DNA of 64,000 nt from the NCBI GenBank assembly GCA_037975125.1, contig CM075862.1:41278924-41342923 (forward strand), in the 5' to 3' direction. The first letter of the stretch is position 1, and the number at the start of each line of letters is the position of its first letter. The position numbers and the translations under genes are program-made. Under the pieces are notes generated by a model, which saw only the letters and a program-made list of their open reading frames with translations, made no database searches and was not told the origin of the DNA. The DNA comes from Latrodectus hesperus (Eukaryota > Arthropoda > Arachnida > Araneae > Theridiidae). Positions 53,918 through 64,000 of this stretch are shown piece after piece.

Positions 53918-56900
53918 TAATTAGTTCACTCGTAGTGATAACGCCAGTTTCTCGTTCGTGGGTTGCTTTACAGTTTTTTATGAATCTTAATATGTAACCA
54001 GTGATTCTAAAAACCTTGTTCAATTCACTGAAGTCCTCCAAATTCAGTAAAGGCTGTAAAGTTTCAATATTCGTTTGAAAAGACACTGCTACACTTCTTC
54101 TTTCTTCTTCTATACAATGCAAAGTATCCAGTTTGGCGCCTGTCTCAGAGCATGGGAAGTCACCTTTCAGAAGCCATGAAGGTCCATGGAACCAGATACT
54201 ATCATTCACAAGAATTTGAGCCTTAATTCCCCTCGTGAGTTTATCAGCAGGATTGGTCTTTCCCTGACAGTGATGCCAACTGCTCGGATCTGTTTTATCT
54301 TTAATTTCCATGACACGATTGCGGACGAATTGCTTCCACTCGTCGCTGTTTCCCTTGATCCAATGAAGGCAAATTTGTGAGTCTGTCCAATAGTGCATGT
54401 TACTGTTGCGTAACAGGGGAAAAGTGTCTCGCAGATAATGTCCCATGCGTGCTGAAATTAAAGTTCCTAATAGTTCCAACCGAGGGAGTGTAAGCTTCTT
54501 TAATGGAGCTAAACGTGATTTCGACAAAACAAACCTCGTTTCATACCCATCTGAATGCTTCATTCGAAAATAACATACTGATCCATAACATTTAGGGCTG
54601 GCGTCAGAAAATATATGGACCTCTAAAGATTCCCAATTGATTTCATGAAAATATAATCTTGGAATTTCAAAGTTTCTTACAATCTCCATTTCATTTAACC
54701 AGTCCAAAAATGCTATTTCTATTTCTGGGGGAACACATTCGTCCCATTGCAGGCCTAGTTCCCAAATCCTTTGTAATTGCAACTTCATTCTTATTGTGAA
54801 TGGGTTCATTAAGCCTATAGGATCAAATAACATACCACATGCCGCGAGAATAATTCGCTTCGTTACTATTTTTGGGTTTTTAAACTTTTCAAATTGATCA
54901 ATATCGAAGCTAATAACATCATTTTCATTGTCCCAAATTAGACCTAAAACTTTTAATGGTACACCTTGGTCCGCTGATGTTTCTCGACAATCAATATTAG
55001 CACGCTTGAGGTATTCATCAAGAATCGAGGAATTCGTCGCCCATCGACGAAGGTTCATACTAGCTTCACTAAGTATTAAAATCATTTCCTTAACTAATTT
55101 CAGAGCGTCTTCAACATTAGAAGTTCCATTTATTAAATCATCCACGTAAAGTTCTTTAAGCATTTCACATGCTTCATCATATTTTCCTTGATACCTTTCC
55201 AAATGCAGCCTTATGGTTGCAGTAAGTAAAAAGGCGCTGCATTTGATCCCAAAAGTTACTCTCTTATACTTAAATGTTGCAATGTTTTGAGGGCTGAGAT
55301 TGAGATTAGGACCCTTATCTTTTAACCATAAAAATTTTAAAAACTCGCTATCTTGTTCAGCAATTCCTACTTCTAAATATGCGCGTTGAATATCTGCGCA
55401 AAATGCCACTTTGTGTAATCTGAACCTCAAAATTATTTTTAATAAATCGGGATTCAAATTTGGGCCGCTTTCTAAGCAATCATTTAACGACAACTCGCCT
55501 TTTCCTTTAGATGAAGCGTCAAATACTATCCTAACTTTAGAACTATATTTTTTCTCGCGCACGACTGCGTGATGTGGGAGGAAATAACCAGTCTTCATAT
55601 TTTGATGTGAATTCGAGTCAACTATTTCAATAATGCCATCCCTTAAATGTTCGTTAATTATTGTATCGTACCTAGCATATAAATCCTCGTTTTTGATTAA
55701 TGAACAAGTTAAACTGGATAAACGACGTTTTGCGATTTCATAATTATTGCTTAATTCCTTATTACTAACCTTCCATAACAATTTTGTTTCATATCTTTTA
55801 TCTACATATGTGGTATTTTTCTTAAAGGTTTCCAAAATATCCTTGTCTGAGAGAGACATTTCCTTATCCCCATTAATTCCAATGGTTTCCAATAGCCATA
55901 AATTTTTTATCCTATCACAATCTAACCCTTCATTCTCTACAATTAAATGATTCACAGATACCCCTTGGCTATTAGAATCTCCATCCCTACCTTGAATTAA
56001 GTGTCCAAATATACTCTCTTGAGCAATTAATCTTTTAGTAAGTCTTACAATATTATCGCCTAATATTTCTGAGATATAATCTGAACCGATTAAAATGTGA
56101 ATTTTTTCAGTAATACTAACATCAGCTAATTCAATACCCTTTTCAAAAGCAAGGTTCCTCACGAATTTTGACGGAATTCTTATTTTTGCCAAAGTAATCG
56201 AATCAATCACTATTGTTTGTATTTTTACACATTGGTTAGGATATTTAATATTATGTAAAGTTAATTCGACCAAATTATACATTCGCTTTTCAGCAGTTTT
56301 AGATCCAAATGTATGAATTATTAAAGGTTCCTTCTTAATAACCTTCAAATTTAACGCGTCGGCTACTTCTTTTAAAATAAATGATTTATTTGCTCCACCG
56401 TCTACCATGCAGCGTAACTGTAAGCTGCTTTCTTTCGATTTCACTAAAGCCGAAAAAGTTTGTAGCAAAACAGAGTTATGCGAAGTTCTGTTTACATTAA
56501 GTTCCCTGGCGGAAAATGAAACCATTGACGAGACCGCTTCTTGTTTCGAATCGCCTTCCCGGACTGAAACCGAAACATCCTCAGCAAAACATTCACCCCT
56601 CTCTCCGCATAGCAGGGAGTTGTGACCTTGAGAACCGCACATTTTACATTTTAGATAATTACGGTCGCAAAATTTTCTTATATGATTTTGAAAACAAATA
56701 AAACAAAGACCCTTTGACATTAAAGCTTTCCTTTTATCATTAACACTTAGTGAGCAATCATGATTCATGTGATTTTGTGTACAAAAAATACATTTTTTGT
56801 TATTTTCTATTCTATAAAAGTTGCGCTTACACGTAGCGCTCGGTTCGTATTTCCGCGGTCCGCAGGGATATTTATTACCCACTTGAGTACTCAAGACCGC

Positions 56901-58007
56901 CCCGCTGCTAAATTTATTGCTCGCGTCGCTTCTCTTTGAGTTCAAGAAATGAGGCTTATTTGGGTAACTTTGATCTGTTACTTTGTTTCGAAAGGGATAT
57001 TCCTTAGGGTTAAAATTTCTCGGATTAGCTAATATTAATGACGCTTCTCTACATTCAACTTCTTTTCTTATAAATTCTACTAATTTTACGATATCAAACA
57101 ATTCATCTGTTTTACGCTGACGATTATAATTTAAATTTAACTCTTCGGGCAATTTTTGCAGAATTACAGGACACAATAAATTACTGAATGTGTCAGCGGC
57201 TATTCCCAAGGATTGCAAGGACCTTATTTGTACTTCAATGGCGTCATACATTTTTCTTAAGCCAATAATATTAGAGCAAGACTTGACTGGTTCTATTATT
57301 AAAAGTTTGTGCATATGTGCTGACATAATTATATCTGTTCGACCGAATCTATCCTTTATTAATTGTATTGACGCATCGTAATTTTGGTCTGTGAGGGAAA
57401 ATCCTTTAACTGCACTTAGCGCAACTCCTCCTAGATAAGATTTTAAATAAGTAAATTTTTCAGTTTTTGTGAGAGAAGGATTATTGTGTATCGCGACTTC
57501 ATAGGAATTCCAAAAATCTAAAAATTGACTACAATCTCCATAAAATGTTTGTATGTTCAATTTTGGAAGTTTTACATTTTTTGTTTCAGTTCTAAAGGGA
57601 TAATTATACGTTTGCGCGAATTGCATTGAATCATTATTATCACCTGTAATTTGATCGCTTGTTCTGCTTGCATTTATTTCGCTTGGCGGCTTATAGCGTA
57701 TAGTTTCTAACTGCCTTTCGATTTTCGATTTCGCTGCTATACCTTTATCCTTATATTCTTCGCTCGTAATAATCTCATTCGAAAAATCTTTCATTTCAAT
57801 TTTTAATTGTATTTCCTCATCGGCCTTAGTTAAATCATTCAATTTTTCTACGAGTTGAGATTTCAAACTGCAAAGCTCCTCAATTTTTGTTTTATTAGAA
57901 TATTCATTAGAAATTTCCTTAACCAATGTAGTTTCGATTTTATTTAAATGCTTCGTAAGTGAAGCTCTTAAAATTTTACGTTTTTCTTTTAACCGTTCTA
58001 AATCCAT
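53784..58007 (-). CDS. BEL/Pao Gag-protease-reverse transcriptase-RNase H polyprotein
   Basis: A - strand open frame of 1,407 codons starts at the ATG at 58007. The N-terminal part is coiled-coil-like and charged; a gag domain of the BEL/Pao type follows (KLPKLNIQTFYGDCSQFLDF, about residues 145-165 onward). Three Cys-His knuckles begin near residue 404 (CIFCTQNHMNHDC, CFICFQNHIRKFC, CKMCGSQGHNSLLC). Protease: CMVDGGANKSFI near residue 533; the usual DSG/DTG is DGG here. RT: CADIQRAYLEV and YVDDL (55137-55148, about residue 953). RNase H: HIFSDASPKC near residue 1,134 and WTDSQICLHW. No internal stop. The frame then leaves the pol sequence at 53814-53818 and ends soon after, so integrase is not fused. 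Confidence 0.92.
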   Translation of the reverse strand: MDLERLKEKRKILRASLTKHLNKIETTLVKEISNEYSNKTKIEELCSLKSQLVEKLNDLTKADEEIQLKIEMKDFSNEIITSEEYKDKGIAAKSKIERQLETIRYKPPSEINASRTSDQITGDNNDSMQFAQTYNYPFRTETKNVKLPKLNIQTFYGDCSQFLDFWNSYEVAIHNNPSLTKTEKFTYLKSYLGGVALSAVKGFSLTDQNYDASIQLIKDRFGRTDIIMSAHMHKLLIIEPVKSCSNIIGLRKMYDAIEVQIRSLQSLGIAADTFSNLLCPVILQKLPEELNLNYNRQRKTDELFDIVKLVEFIRKEVECREASLILANPRNFNPKEYPFRNKVTDQSYPNKPHFLNSKRSDASNKFSSGAVLSTQVGNKYPCGPRKYEPSATCKRNFYRIENNKKCIFCTQNHMNHDCSLSVNDKRKALMSKGLCFICFQNHIRKFCDRNYLKCKMCGSQGHNSLLCGERGECFAEDVSVSVREGDSKQEAVSSMVSFSARELNVNRTSHNSVLLQTFSALVKSKESSLQLRCMVDGGANKSFILKEVADALNLKVIKKEPLIIHTFGSKTAEKRMYNLVELTLHNIKYPNQCVKIQTIVIDSITLAKIRIPSKFVRNLAFEKGIELADVSITEKIHILIGSDYISEILGDNIVRLTKRLIAQESIFGHLIQGRDGDSNSQGVSVNHLIVENEGLDCDRIKNLWLLETIGINGDKEMSLSDKDILETFKKNTTYVDKRYETKLLWKVSNKELSNNYEIAKRRLSSLTCSLIKNEDLYARYDTIINEHLRDGIIEIVDSNSHQNMKTGYFLPHHAVVREKKYSSKVRIVFDASSKGKGELSLNDCLESGPNLNPDLLKIILRFRLHKVAFCADIQRAYLEVGIAEQDSEFLKFLWLKDKGPNLNLSPQNIATFKYKRVTFGIKCSAFLLTATIRLHLERYQGKYDEACEMLKELYVDDLINGTSNVEDALKLVKEMILILSEASMNLRRWATNSSILDEYLKRANIDCRETSADQGVPLKVLGLIWDNENDVISFDIDQFEKFKNPKIVTKRIILAACGMLFDPIGLMNPFTIRMKLQLQRIWELGLQWDECVPPEIEIAFLDWLNEMEIVRNFEIPRLYFHEINWESLEVHIFSDASPKCYGSVCYFRMKHSDGYETRFVLSKSRLAPLKKLTLPRLELLGTLISARMGHYLRDTFPLLRNSNMHYWTDSQICLHWIKGNSDEWKQFVRNRVMEIKDKTDPSSWHHCQGKTNPADKLTRGIKAQILVNDSIWFHGPSWLLKGDFPCSETGAKLDTLHCIEEERRSVAVSFQTNIETLQPLLNLEDFSELNKVFRITGYILRFIKNCKATHERETGVITTSELINAERYWIRTVQQNEFEKEYICLKNNLPIPSSSKLFTSKPSFGLQ

Positions 58008-58103
58008 TATCTTAAAATATTAAATTCTAATAAGGGAAAAATGGGCCTACCTCAAATCTCAGCTCTCTAGTGCCGTGAACGCTCCTTCAAAATAATTCAA
58101 ACC

Positions 58104-58121
58104 ATCACGTCCGGGTCACCA
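58104..58121 (-). other. tRNA primer-binding site of the BEL/Pao element
   Basis: The - strand reads TGGTGACCCGGACGTGAT, three bases inside the 5' LTR. It is complementary to a tRNA 3' end finishing in CCA; the tRNA species is not assigned. Confidence 0.85.
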
Positions 58122-58124
58122 AGA

Positions 58125-58511
<387 letters not shown>

Positions 58512-59200
58512 AGGGTGCCCCAACACGACCACATAAACTCTGCACTGCTAGATTCCTCGTTGGGAGTACACAAAAACTGTCCAAAGAAGCGTTCGTGTAC
58601 GATCCATAGTTTACGAGAAAAATACGAGAAACAAAGTATGACATTACTTCCGGTGCAAGAAAAAACACTTTATTAAACATATCTAGCAGTAGATGCACAA
58701 TTTAAAGCAGATGTTCAAAGTGTCCGCCTTGAATGTCGAAGCAGGCTTGAGCACGCCATGGAATGGCTGTCATCACAAGTTGCGTTGCAGCATCAAGAGG
58801 TCCACCGAAGTATAAGCAGCGTGCAGACAAACAACTAAGTCCGTTGGTGTTGGCACTACGTCTCGATACACCAGTTCCTTTAGATGGCCTCATGGGAAAA
58901 AATCCAACGGTGTAATATGTGGTGGACATAGAACCGACCACTACGTCGGATCTAGCGATCTAGCGGCAAGGGTATTCCATATCCAGCCAACCACGTACAG
59001 GAGCACAGAAATGTGCCGGAGTCCCATCATGTTGGAACCGAAGGCATTTCCATTACATCGGCCTTACATCAAGTACATGTCGTAGTAGTCACGAATGGAA
59101 TACTTGGCCACCATACAAAGACTACCAGTAGCTGCAAGATGCAGTCCTTTTATATACCAGTTTAATGACGGCTTAACGTCATACCATGCCACGCGTGCAT
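58512..59200 (-). mobile_element. Second copy of the gggtgtccc-TIR transposon, one end only
   Basis: agggtgccccaacacgacca at the left matches the terminal repeat of the 5768-6667 element and remains similar through the lagcagt/atgcacaatttaaagca region to about 58705. The transposase remnant follows on the - strand. The opposite terminal repeat was not found before the copia fragment at about 59277, so the copy is truncated. Its end joins a TA array, consistent with TA targeting. Confidence 0.82.
58702..59040 (-). pseudogene. DDE transposase C-terminal half, decayed
   Basis: On the - strand, FQHDGTPAHFCAPVRGWLDM (from about 59037) carries a catalytic Asp motif. Stops and frame changes follow; then a TPLDFF-type block and GHLKELVYRDV appear in one frame and DAATQLVMTAIPWRAQACFD with GGHFEHLL in another, ending at TAA 58702-58704. 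The motifs fit the IS630-Tc1-mariner transposase superfamily; the subfamily is not determined. The C-terminus equals the remnant at 6324-6467. Confidence 0.75.
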
Positions 59201-59276
59201 GCATGACGCGATATGTGATAGGATATTAAAGTATCACTGTCTCTGCTTTTACACTCTCTACATAATAAATCCTCCT

Positions 59277-59502
59277 GACTAGAGTAAATGTGCGCCCTCT
59301 ATTGATCAAACGGTGCATATTCTGTTCAGACGTCTTTCTGCCTTGCTTGAGAGTATATGTGTTGACTCTCTTGTGTATCATTGTAAATGTTCTTTAATGT
59401 TATTATTTTATTGTAATTACTTGTGTTGTAATTGTCTGTCGTCATTAAACGTGTCAGTTTGTGTAACACTGCCTTCTCTGTACTTCATTTTATACCTAAA
59501 AG
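59277..59502 (+). repeat. Probable Ty1/copia LTR (boundaries approximate)
   Basis: Sequence from about gactagagtaaatgtgcgcc to cattttatacctaaa precedes a primer-site-like aaggttatgggctcaaaa (59500-59517). That site resembles those of animal copia elements, which pair with an internal part of initiator tRNA-Met. No partner LTR is present in the window. Confidence 0.5.
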
Positions 59503-59570
59503 GTTATGGGCTCAAAACTTTACTTACGCAAACAGACCGCGTCCATATTGGGAGAGTATAATTGGGAAAG

Positions 59571-59832
59571 ATGGCATCGTCGCTTATAGTGGAATGAGAA
59601 TTGGAACTGTTGAATAAAGACAACAACGAGACCTGGAAAATTCAGATGAAAGCGCTGTTAATCAAAAATGATTCCTGGGGATTTATAAATGGAAAAAATC
59701 CAAAACTTGTCATTGTTGAAAGTGATCCAAAGACAAAGGATGCTTTTAATGAATGGAGTGAAATGGATGAAAAGGCGAAAGCAGATTTAATCTTGCGCAT
59801 TTCTCCATGTGAGTTGAAGCCAGTAAGGGAAA
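59571..59832 (+). pseudogene. Ty1/copia gag N-terminal fragment
   Basis: From ATG at 59571 the frame reads MASSLIVE, an in-frame TGA (59595-59597), then ELELLNKDNNETWKIQMKAL, DSWGFINGK, DEKAKADLILRISPCELKPV. The NNETWKIQM, KADLILRISP and ELKPV blocks match the start of copia-type gag proteins. Homology ends near 59832, after which ordinary AT-rich intron resumes, so protease, integrase and RT are missing. It is the 5' stub of an element behind its LTR. Confidence 0.78.
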
Positions 59833-62287
59833 TTTTAATTTTTGAACAATTGTTCTTTATAAACTTAATATTCCCATTATCGTGAAATTATAATTAAAGC
59901 ACTTTTCATTTGCTTCAGTCTTTATGTGGAAATTCTTAAGCATGGGTTAGCCTTCATTAAATTTATTACTGATTTCCTAATAGAATTATAGATTTACATG
60001 ATACATAGGTATAATATCATTTGTTTATATTAATAATGAATTGTAGGAAATAAAGCCATGCTTTGCTTTTATTTTTTTACAGGATTGTTTAAACCATTTG
60101 CAAGTGATCCTTATATATATTCAAAAATAATCAGCGAAACATTCTTTAGAACTAATTGTAAGACAATAAGCTAAAACAACTGTTAATATGTAAGGCTAAT
60201 ATTACATTATATTACATGTTAGAAGAGAAAATAGATCACTCAAAATTTGCAGCAAAAAAGTATTCAAACATATCGATCATAACAAATAAGATCTGGAACA
60301 TATAAAAAATCACGCTCGCATCTCAAATAATTGCATGCCATTGAATTCTTTCAGATGCTTATATTTAAAAAGAAATTTTGTGGAAGGAGGAAATAGATTG
60401 AGACAATAATGGATGAGACATAGAGAAGATGAGTGGTTTCTTTCCTGTTTCTTTTTAATTAATAGCTAACTTCCCGGTGTGCATGCCAACATCAAAGGAA
60501 ACAATACGTGAAGCAGGCATCCTACCAACCACAGAAACTTTATTAAAAATAAATTCCTCCTTTTATCTTCAAAATCTTTAATTATTTAGGTGTTCAATTT
60601 CTTTATATCTTCTTGTTACCTATTCACTACTTTCAAACATTTTAATTTAGCAACTGATCTTCCCGGGTAGCCAAATACCATTTATTAAATTAAAGACAAG
60701 AAATGGAAAAGCAGCAAGGAGAGCGCTCTTTTGTTCCCTTAGAGTTTTTACCACCAAAATCATGTATTTTTCTATCAAAATAGCACACAAAACACCTGAA
60801 TTGACGGTTAAAGTTATTATTTTCCGTATAATGATAATTAATAAAGAGAAAATTAGACTTAAATTGGCAACATTTTTCAATTCCTATTAATTTCTTAGTG
60901 TCAGGAATTGAAAATAAATTTTTTTCTAAGCAAGGATTCTTTTAATGTAAATCTTAAATCATGGGTTTGTTTATTTACACTTTTCTTTAGCCTGCTTTAA
61001 TTGGTAATTTAAAATAATAAGTATGCGAAGAAAGAAAATCACTTAATCAATATCTGAAGTAAAAAATAAAGAAGTAAAGCGCTTTATTAATTTACGGTTT
61101 ATTAGAGTTAAGAAACAGAATTAAAATAAGTGCACACATATGAATCCAAGGCATTTTTTGCATGACAATTTCAAGAATCTAAATCTCAAAAATAGAATAT
61201 TTATCAGAACAAAGAGGTATACATATACATATATATACACTATATAGAGCTTTGCTAAATTTTACTTTTATCAAACAAATTTCGAAAAAGTATTTACTAA
61301 TCTAGGTAAAGAAGTAAAAAATTTTTAGGAAAATACTTTTGTTTCAAGGAACATATTGCCATAAACAATTGTGAAAAGGCGCTGTTAAATTCTTAGCATT
61401 TCATAATTTACAATTGCTAGAATTATTTTTAATTAAATAATAAACTAATTTGTTGATGAAGGAATACTATTTTTTTAGTAAAGACACATTTATAAAATAT
61501 TTCTCAATACTAATTAAAGCGTATGATTATGTGATGAAATGAGTAGTAATTTTAAATTTTTCTTCCAGAATTCATTGTTTCATATTTACTTTAAAATATG
61601 AAAAATAAAAAATAAAATGTAAGATTTCTCACTTTTCACAATCCTATAAGAATGTAATATCTTTTTTTTTATATTTACTTTGATATTTATGTCCGTAATT
61701 ACTGATGACAATACAATGATAGAAAAGGACTGCACATTAACAATTATTTATACAATTTACTTCAGAAGAAAATCTACCATCTACTCTGAATTTGCTGTCA
61801 ATTTATTTGGCGATGAATGTACGAGAAACTTAATAACAAAAAATTAAAAATTTTAATATTCTTTTAAATGCGCACGCGTTCAATTTATTACTTTTACACG
61901 TCATTGTATAATTAATACAAACTTGATAAATCAGAAAAATATTTTTTTCTTTTTTGAGATTGAAATACAATAATAAATGTAAACTTTACGTTATACAAGT
62001 AGATTTGATCAGCTGAATGATACCTTTGGAACAAAAATGAAAAAAAAATTGGCTTAAAATGTTTCTTTAAGTATTCATTCGATCAAAAATCTTTGATTAA
62101 TGTTTGTTATCATTGCGTCACCGAAATAAAAACTGATCTTTCTTTAGCAGTAATTACCTTAGATTCTGACCACTACAAAGTATTTTCTCTTCGAAGGATA
62201 TCTGGATTTTGAGGGACAGCTGGGGTACCATCCAACAACTCAACTTGGCATGACGTGGGAGACAATGCTGGTGGTAATATTTTGACC
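59833..62287. other. Intronic DNA, nothing recognised
   Basis: AT-rich sequence; a short palindromic tatacatatacatatatata stretch occurs near 61217. No gene or repeat family is recognised. Confidence 0.5.
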
Positions 62288-62328
62288 AAGTTGAATCTTT
62301 CGGTGTAAACACCGAAAGATTTCAACTT
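62288..62328. repeat. Near-perfect 18-bp hairpin with 4-base loop
   Basis: Arms aagttgaatctttcggtg and caccgaaagatttcaactt flank the loop taaa; the only defect is one extra T in the right arm. It is isolated in the intron, 0.83 kb before the exon at 63160. Confidence 0.93.
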
Positions 62329-63159
62329 GTACTTTGTAAGATTCATTTGCAGACGACCCCTTCACATGAAGACACTGTTGTTAATGAGAATGTAGACACA
62401 CATGACAAAATGGTGCAGATCTTTCCTTGATATCTGGAGCATCTCTTACTTTTACAAAATTGTATTCCTACTTTACCAATCTGTGAGCTCCCACTGTCCC
62501 TCTTGCTCATCAGTGCTCTCAGGGTAATCGTCTTGTCTGTTCCTTGTCCCTCCAGTACAGTAGACAAGATCAAAAAGTAATATCTCGTATTCACAATGGA
62601 CATTTGCGGTCTATGACATACAACGATAAAGCAGATAAATATTGAGTAGAATAAACAAACAAATAAATATTGATTATGTTAGACATAAACAACAATAAAT
62701 ATATTCAACAACAATATTTACTTCAATAAATATATATTATTGAAAGATGAATGTAAATATACAAATTATTAACATGATTACTGTTGCATACATTAAAAAT
62801 GTACATTTTGGTATAATTTTGTTTTCCTAGAAAACATTCATTGATCAATAATTATACATTTACCTTGATTATATGAATACAGCTAGATCAAAATTGATTT
62901 AAATTTCAACTAGAGAAGACCATTTTTGAATACTTTGAATTTTGAATTCCAGTGTAGATATAAGGTATATACGTTTTTCTTATCTTTTTTTTTTCCACAG
63001 AAGTCTGAAACCGGATATTCTGATTTTGAATGTGGAATGCTTGAGAGGGATGAATAATTTATACTATTTTTATACCATAAATAAATAAATTGTCACTAAC
63101 ATTTTATTTTATGACTATTATTGATATTATAATGTGTCTACACACACTTATTTTCGTAG
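62329..63159. other. End of the 32.9-kb intron
   Basis: 62343-62603 is less AT-rich and has a - strand open frame (86 codons, Lys/Ser/Cys-rich) that I cannot assign; it may be a decayed transposon. The rest is AT-rich and ends in the acceptor at 63159. Confidence 0.45.
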
Positions 63160-63341
63160 GTAAGTCCACCGGACTGGTAACAACCACTAGGGTGACCCAT
63201 GCCACGCCGGCCGCCATGTACGCCCACTCAGTGAACCGTTACTGGGAGAGCGATGAAAAATTGACCAAGGACTCTTCCAAGAACGATTGCAAGGACATTG
63301 CCCGGCAGCTGGTGGAAGATTCCCCAGGACGCAATATAAAC
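63160..63341 (+). CDS. Alkaline phosphatase, internal exon with the RVTHATP metal-site segment
   Basis: Acceptor ttttcgtag ends at 63159. Bases GT complete the Gly codon split from 30218, giving [34 protein letters not shown] and so on to PGRNIN, followed by donor gtaagc at 63342 in phase 0. TRVTHATP matches the family segment whose His and Ser/Thr help bind metal; Thr here is also found in other animal enzymes. KDIARQLVED matches the helix after the active-site region. The remaining catalytic residues (Glu, Asp and His of the C-terminal half) must be encoded beyond the window. The exon opens with the string gtaagt, itself an ideal 5' splice donor. Base composition is clearly richer in G+C than the surrounding intron. 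Confidence 0.93.
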
Positions 63342-64000
63342 GTAAGCAGCTGAAGTATTCCTATCAACAAGAGATGCGTTCTGGCGAGCATTATAAGGCT
63401 ATCAAAAATCTCATCAACAATTTAAAAATACGTTAATTGAAATGAAATTTTTTACTGGTAGAATTAATGATAACAAGCTCTCCATTTATAAAAAAATTAT
63501 CGTCATTTTTGGAATATTTTCATTACACATTGAGGATTGTCAGTTGGTATTTTTATACTTTAGTTCAACTGTTTTGTAAATTAAGATTACAAATTTTGCG
63601 TTTACAAGCTCATTTATTTTTTTAAGTAAAATATTTGAATCAAAAAATAGTTATTTTTCAATAAATAAATCAAAACGTAAAATAATATTTTTAAAATCCC
63701 TTTACATCTTGTAAGAATTTCAACAGCATTTAAATGCTTAATATAACTTTCTACTGCATATATTTATTCTATGAATAAAAGGTAAACTTTTTAAAATTAT
63801 ATCCATATTGAATGATTTAATATTAATCTAATTATTTAACATATAATTAAACACTTATAACTTATAAAAATGAAAATTGTAATGAAGCATCAGAAATAAA
63901 TATTGTAAAGTAAATCAAGTAATCTTCTATTTTTTCTATCATTAAATGCAATTAAAACGAATCTATTTGAATGAATTACAAGCAAACGAAAAATAAATTG
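63342..64000. other. Start of the next alkaline phosphatase intron
   Basis: Donor gtaagc at 63342 is followed by AT-rich sequence to the window end. The exon encoding the next part of the enzyme is not reached. Confidence 0.75.

Noticed and set aside
54186..57381. Several + strand open frames of 60-75 codons
   Set aside because: They are antisense shadows of the 1,407-codon BEL/Pao frame on the - strand.
63162..63353. Start of the third exon at the Met at 63090 in the intron
   Set aside because: The upstream codons are AT-rich intron text; homology and the acceptor at 63159 place the exon start at 63160.

Overview
This is 64 kb of very AT-rich animal nuclear DNA, almost certainly arthropod and probably chelicerate (spider-like). 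The evidence is giant introns, dense tRNA-derived SINEs, long (TA)n arrays, Tc1/mariner, BEL/Pao, Ty1/copia and RNase H-bearing LINE copies, and a metazoan-type alkaline phosphatase. The spider assignment rests on the general look of the repeat families and on no search. I see no operon, CRISPR array, rRNA gene, free-standing tRNA gene or bacterial-type system.

The only host gene I can support is an alkaline phosphatase on the + strand. Three consecutive internal exons lie at 2151-2371, 30044-30218 and 63160-63341, separated by introns of 27,672 and 32,941 bp. Together they carry the N-terminal third of the enzyme: the first metal-binding GDGMG motif, the phosphorylated serine in DSGACATALLCG, and the RVTHATP metal-site segment. 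The gene continues beyond both ends. The first exon is preceded by three extra tandem 91-bp copies of its own splice acceptor and exon start. The third exon begins with GTAAGT, so acceptor and donor-like motifs are juxtaposed.

Everything else is intronic and mainly mobile DNA. Intron A (2372-30043) holds a 900-bp TIR transposon (5768-6667) split by a SINE, several other tRNA-type SINEs (about 7.4, 8.8, 13.3, 18.0 and 28.8 kb), an inverted pair of another repeat (2.7 and 17.5 kb), a (TA)n-centred palindrome (10.1 kb), and a degraded LINE of the I/R1/LOA type (about 20.6-25.3 kb). Intron B (30219-63159) holds a SINE (34.4 kb), two directly repeated Tc1-like elements (35917-37319 and 45963-47372), a three-copy 150-153 bp tandem repeat (47.9 kb), a GC-richer island that may be a solo LTR (49.5-50.5 kb), a nearly complete BEL/Pao retrotransposon on the - strand with matching 266-bp LTRs (52066-58390), a second copy of the TIR transposon (58.5 kb), a Ty1/copia 5' fragment (59.3-59.8 kb) and a near-perfect hairpin (62.3 kb).

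Three different transposons sit directly against (TA)n arrays. I found no convincing new multi-gene system. The most unusual signals are the quadruplicated splice acceptor, the acceptor/donor juxtaposition at exon 63160, and the TA-array insertion pattern.
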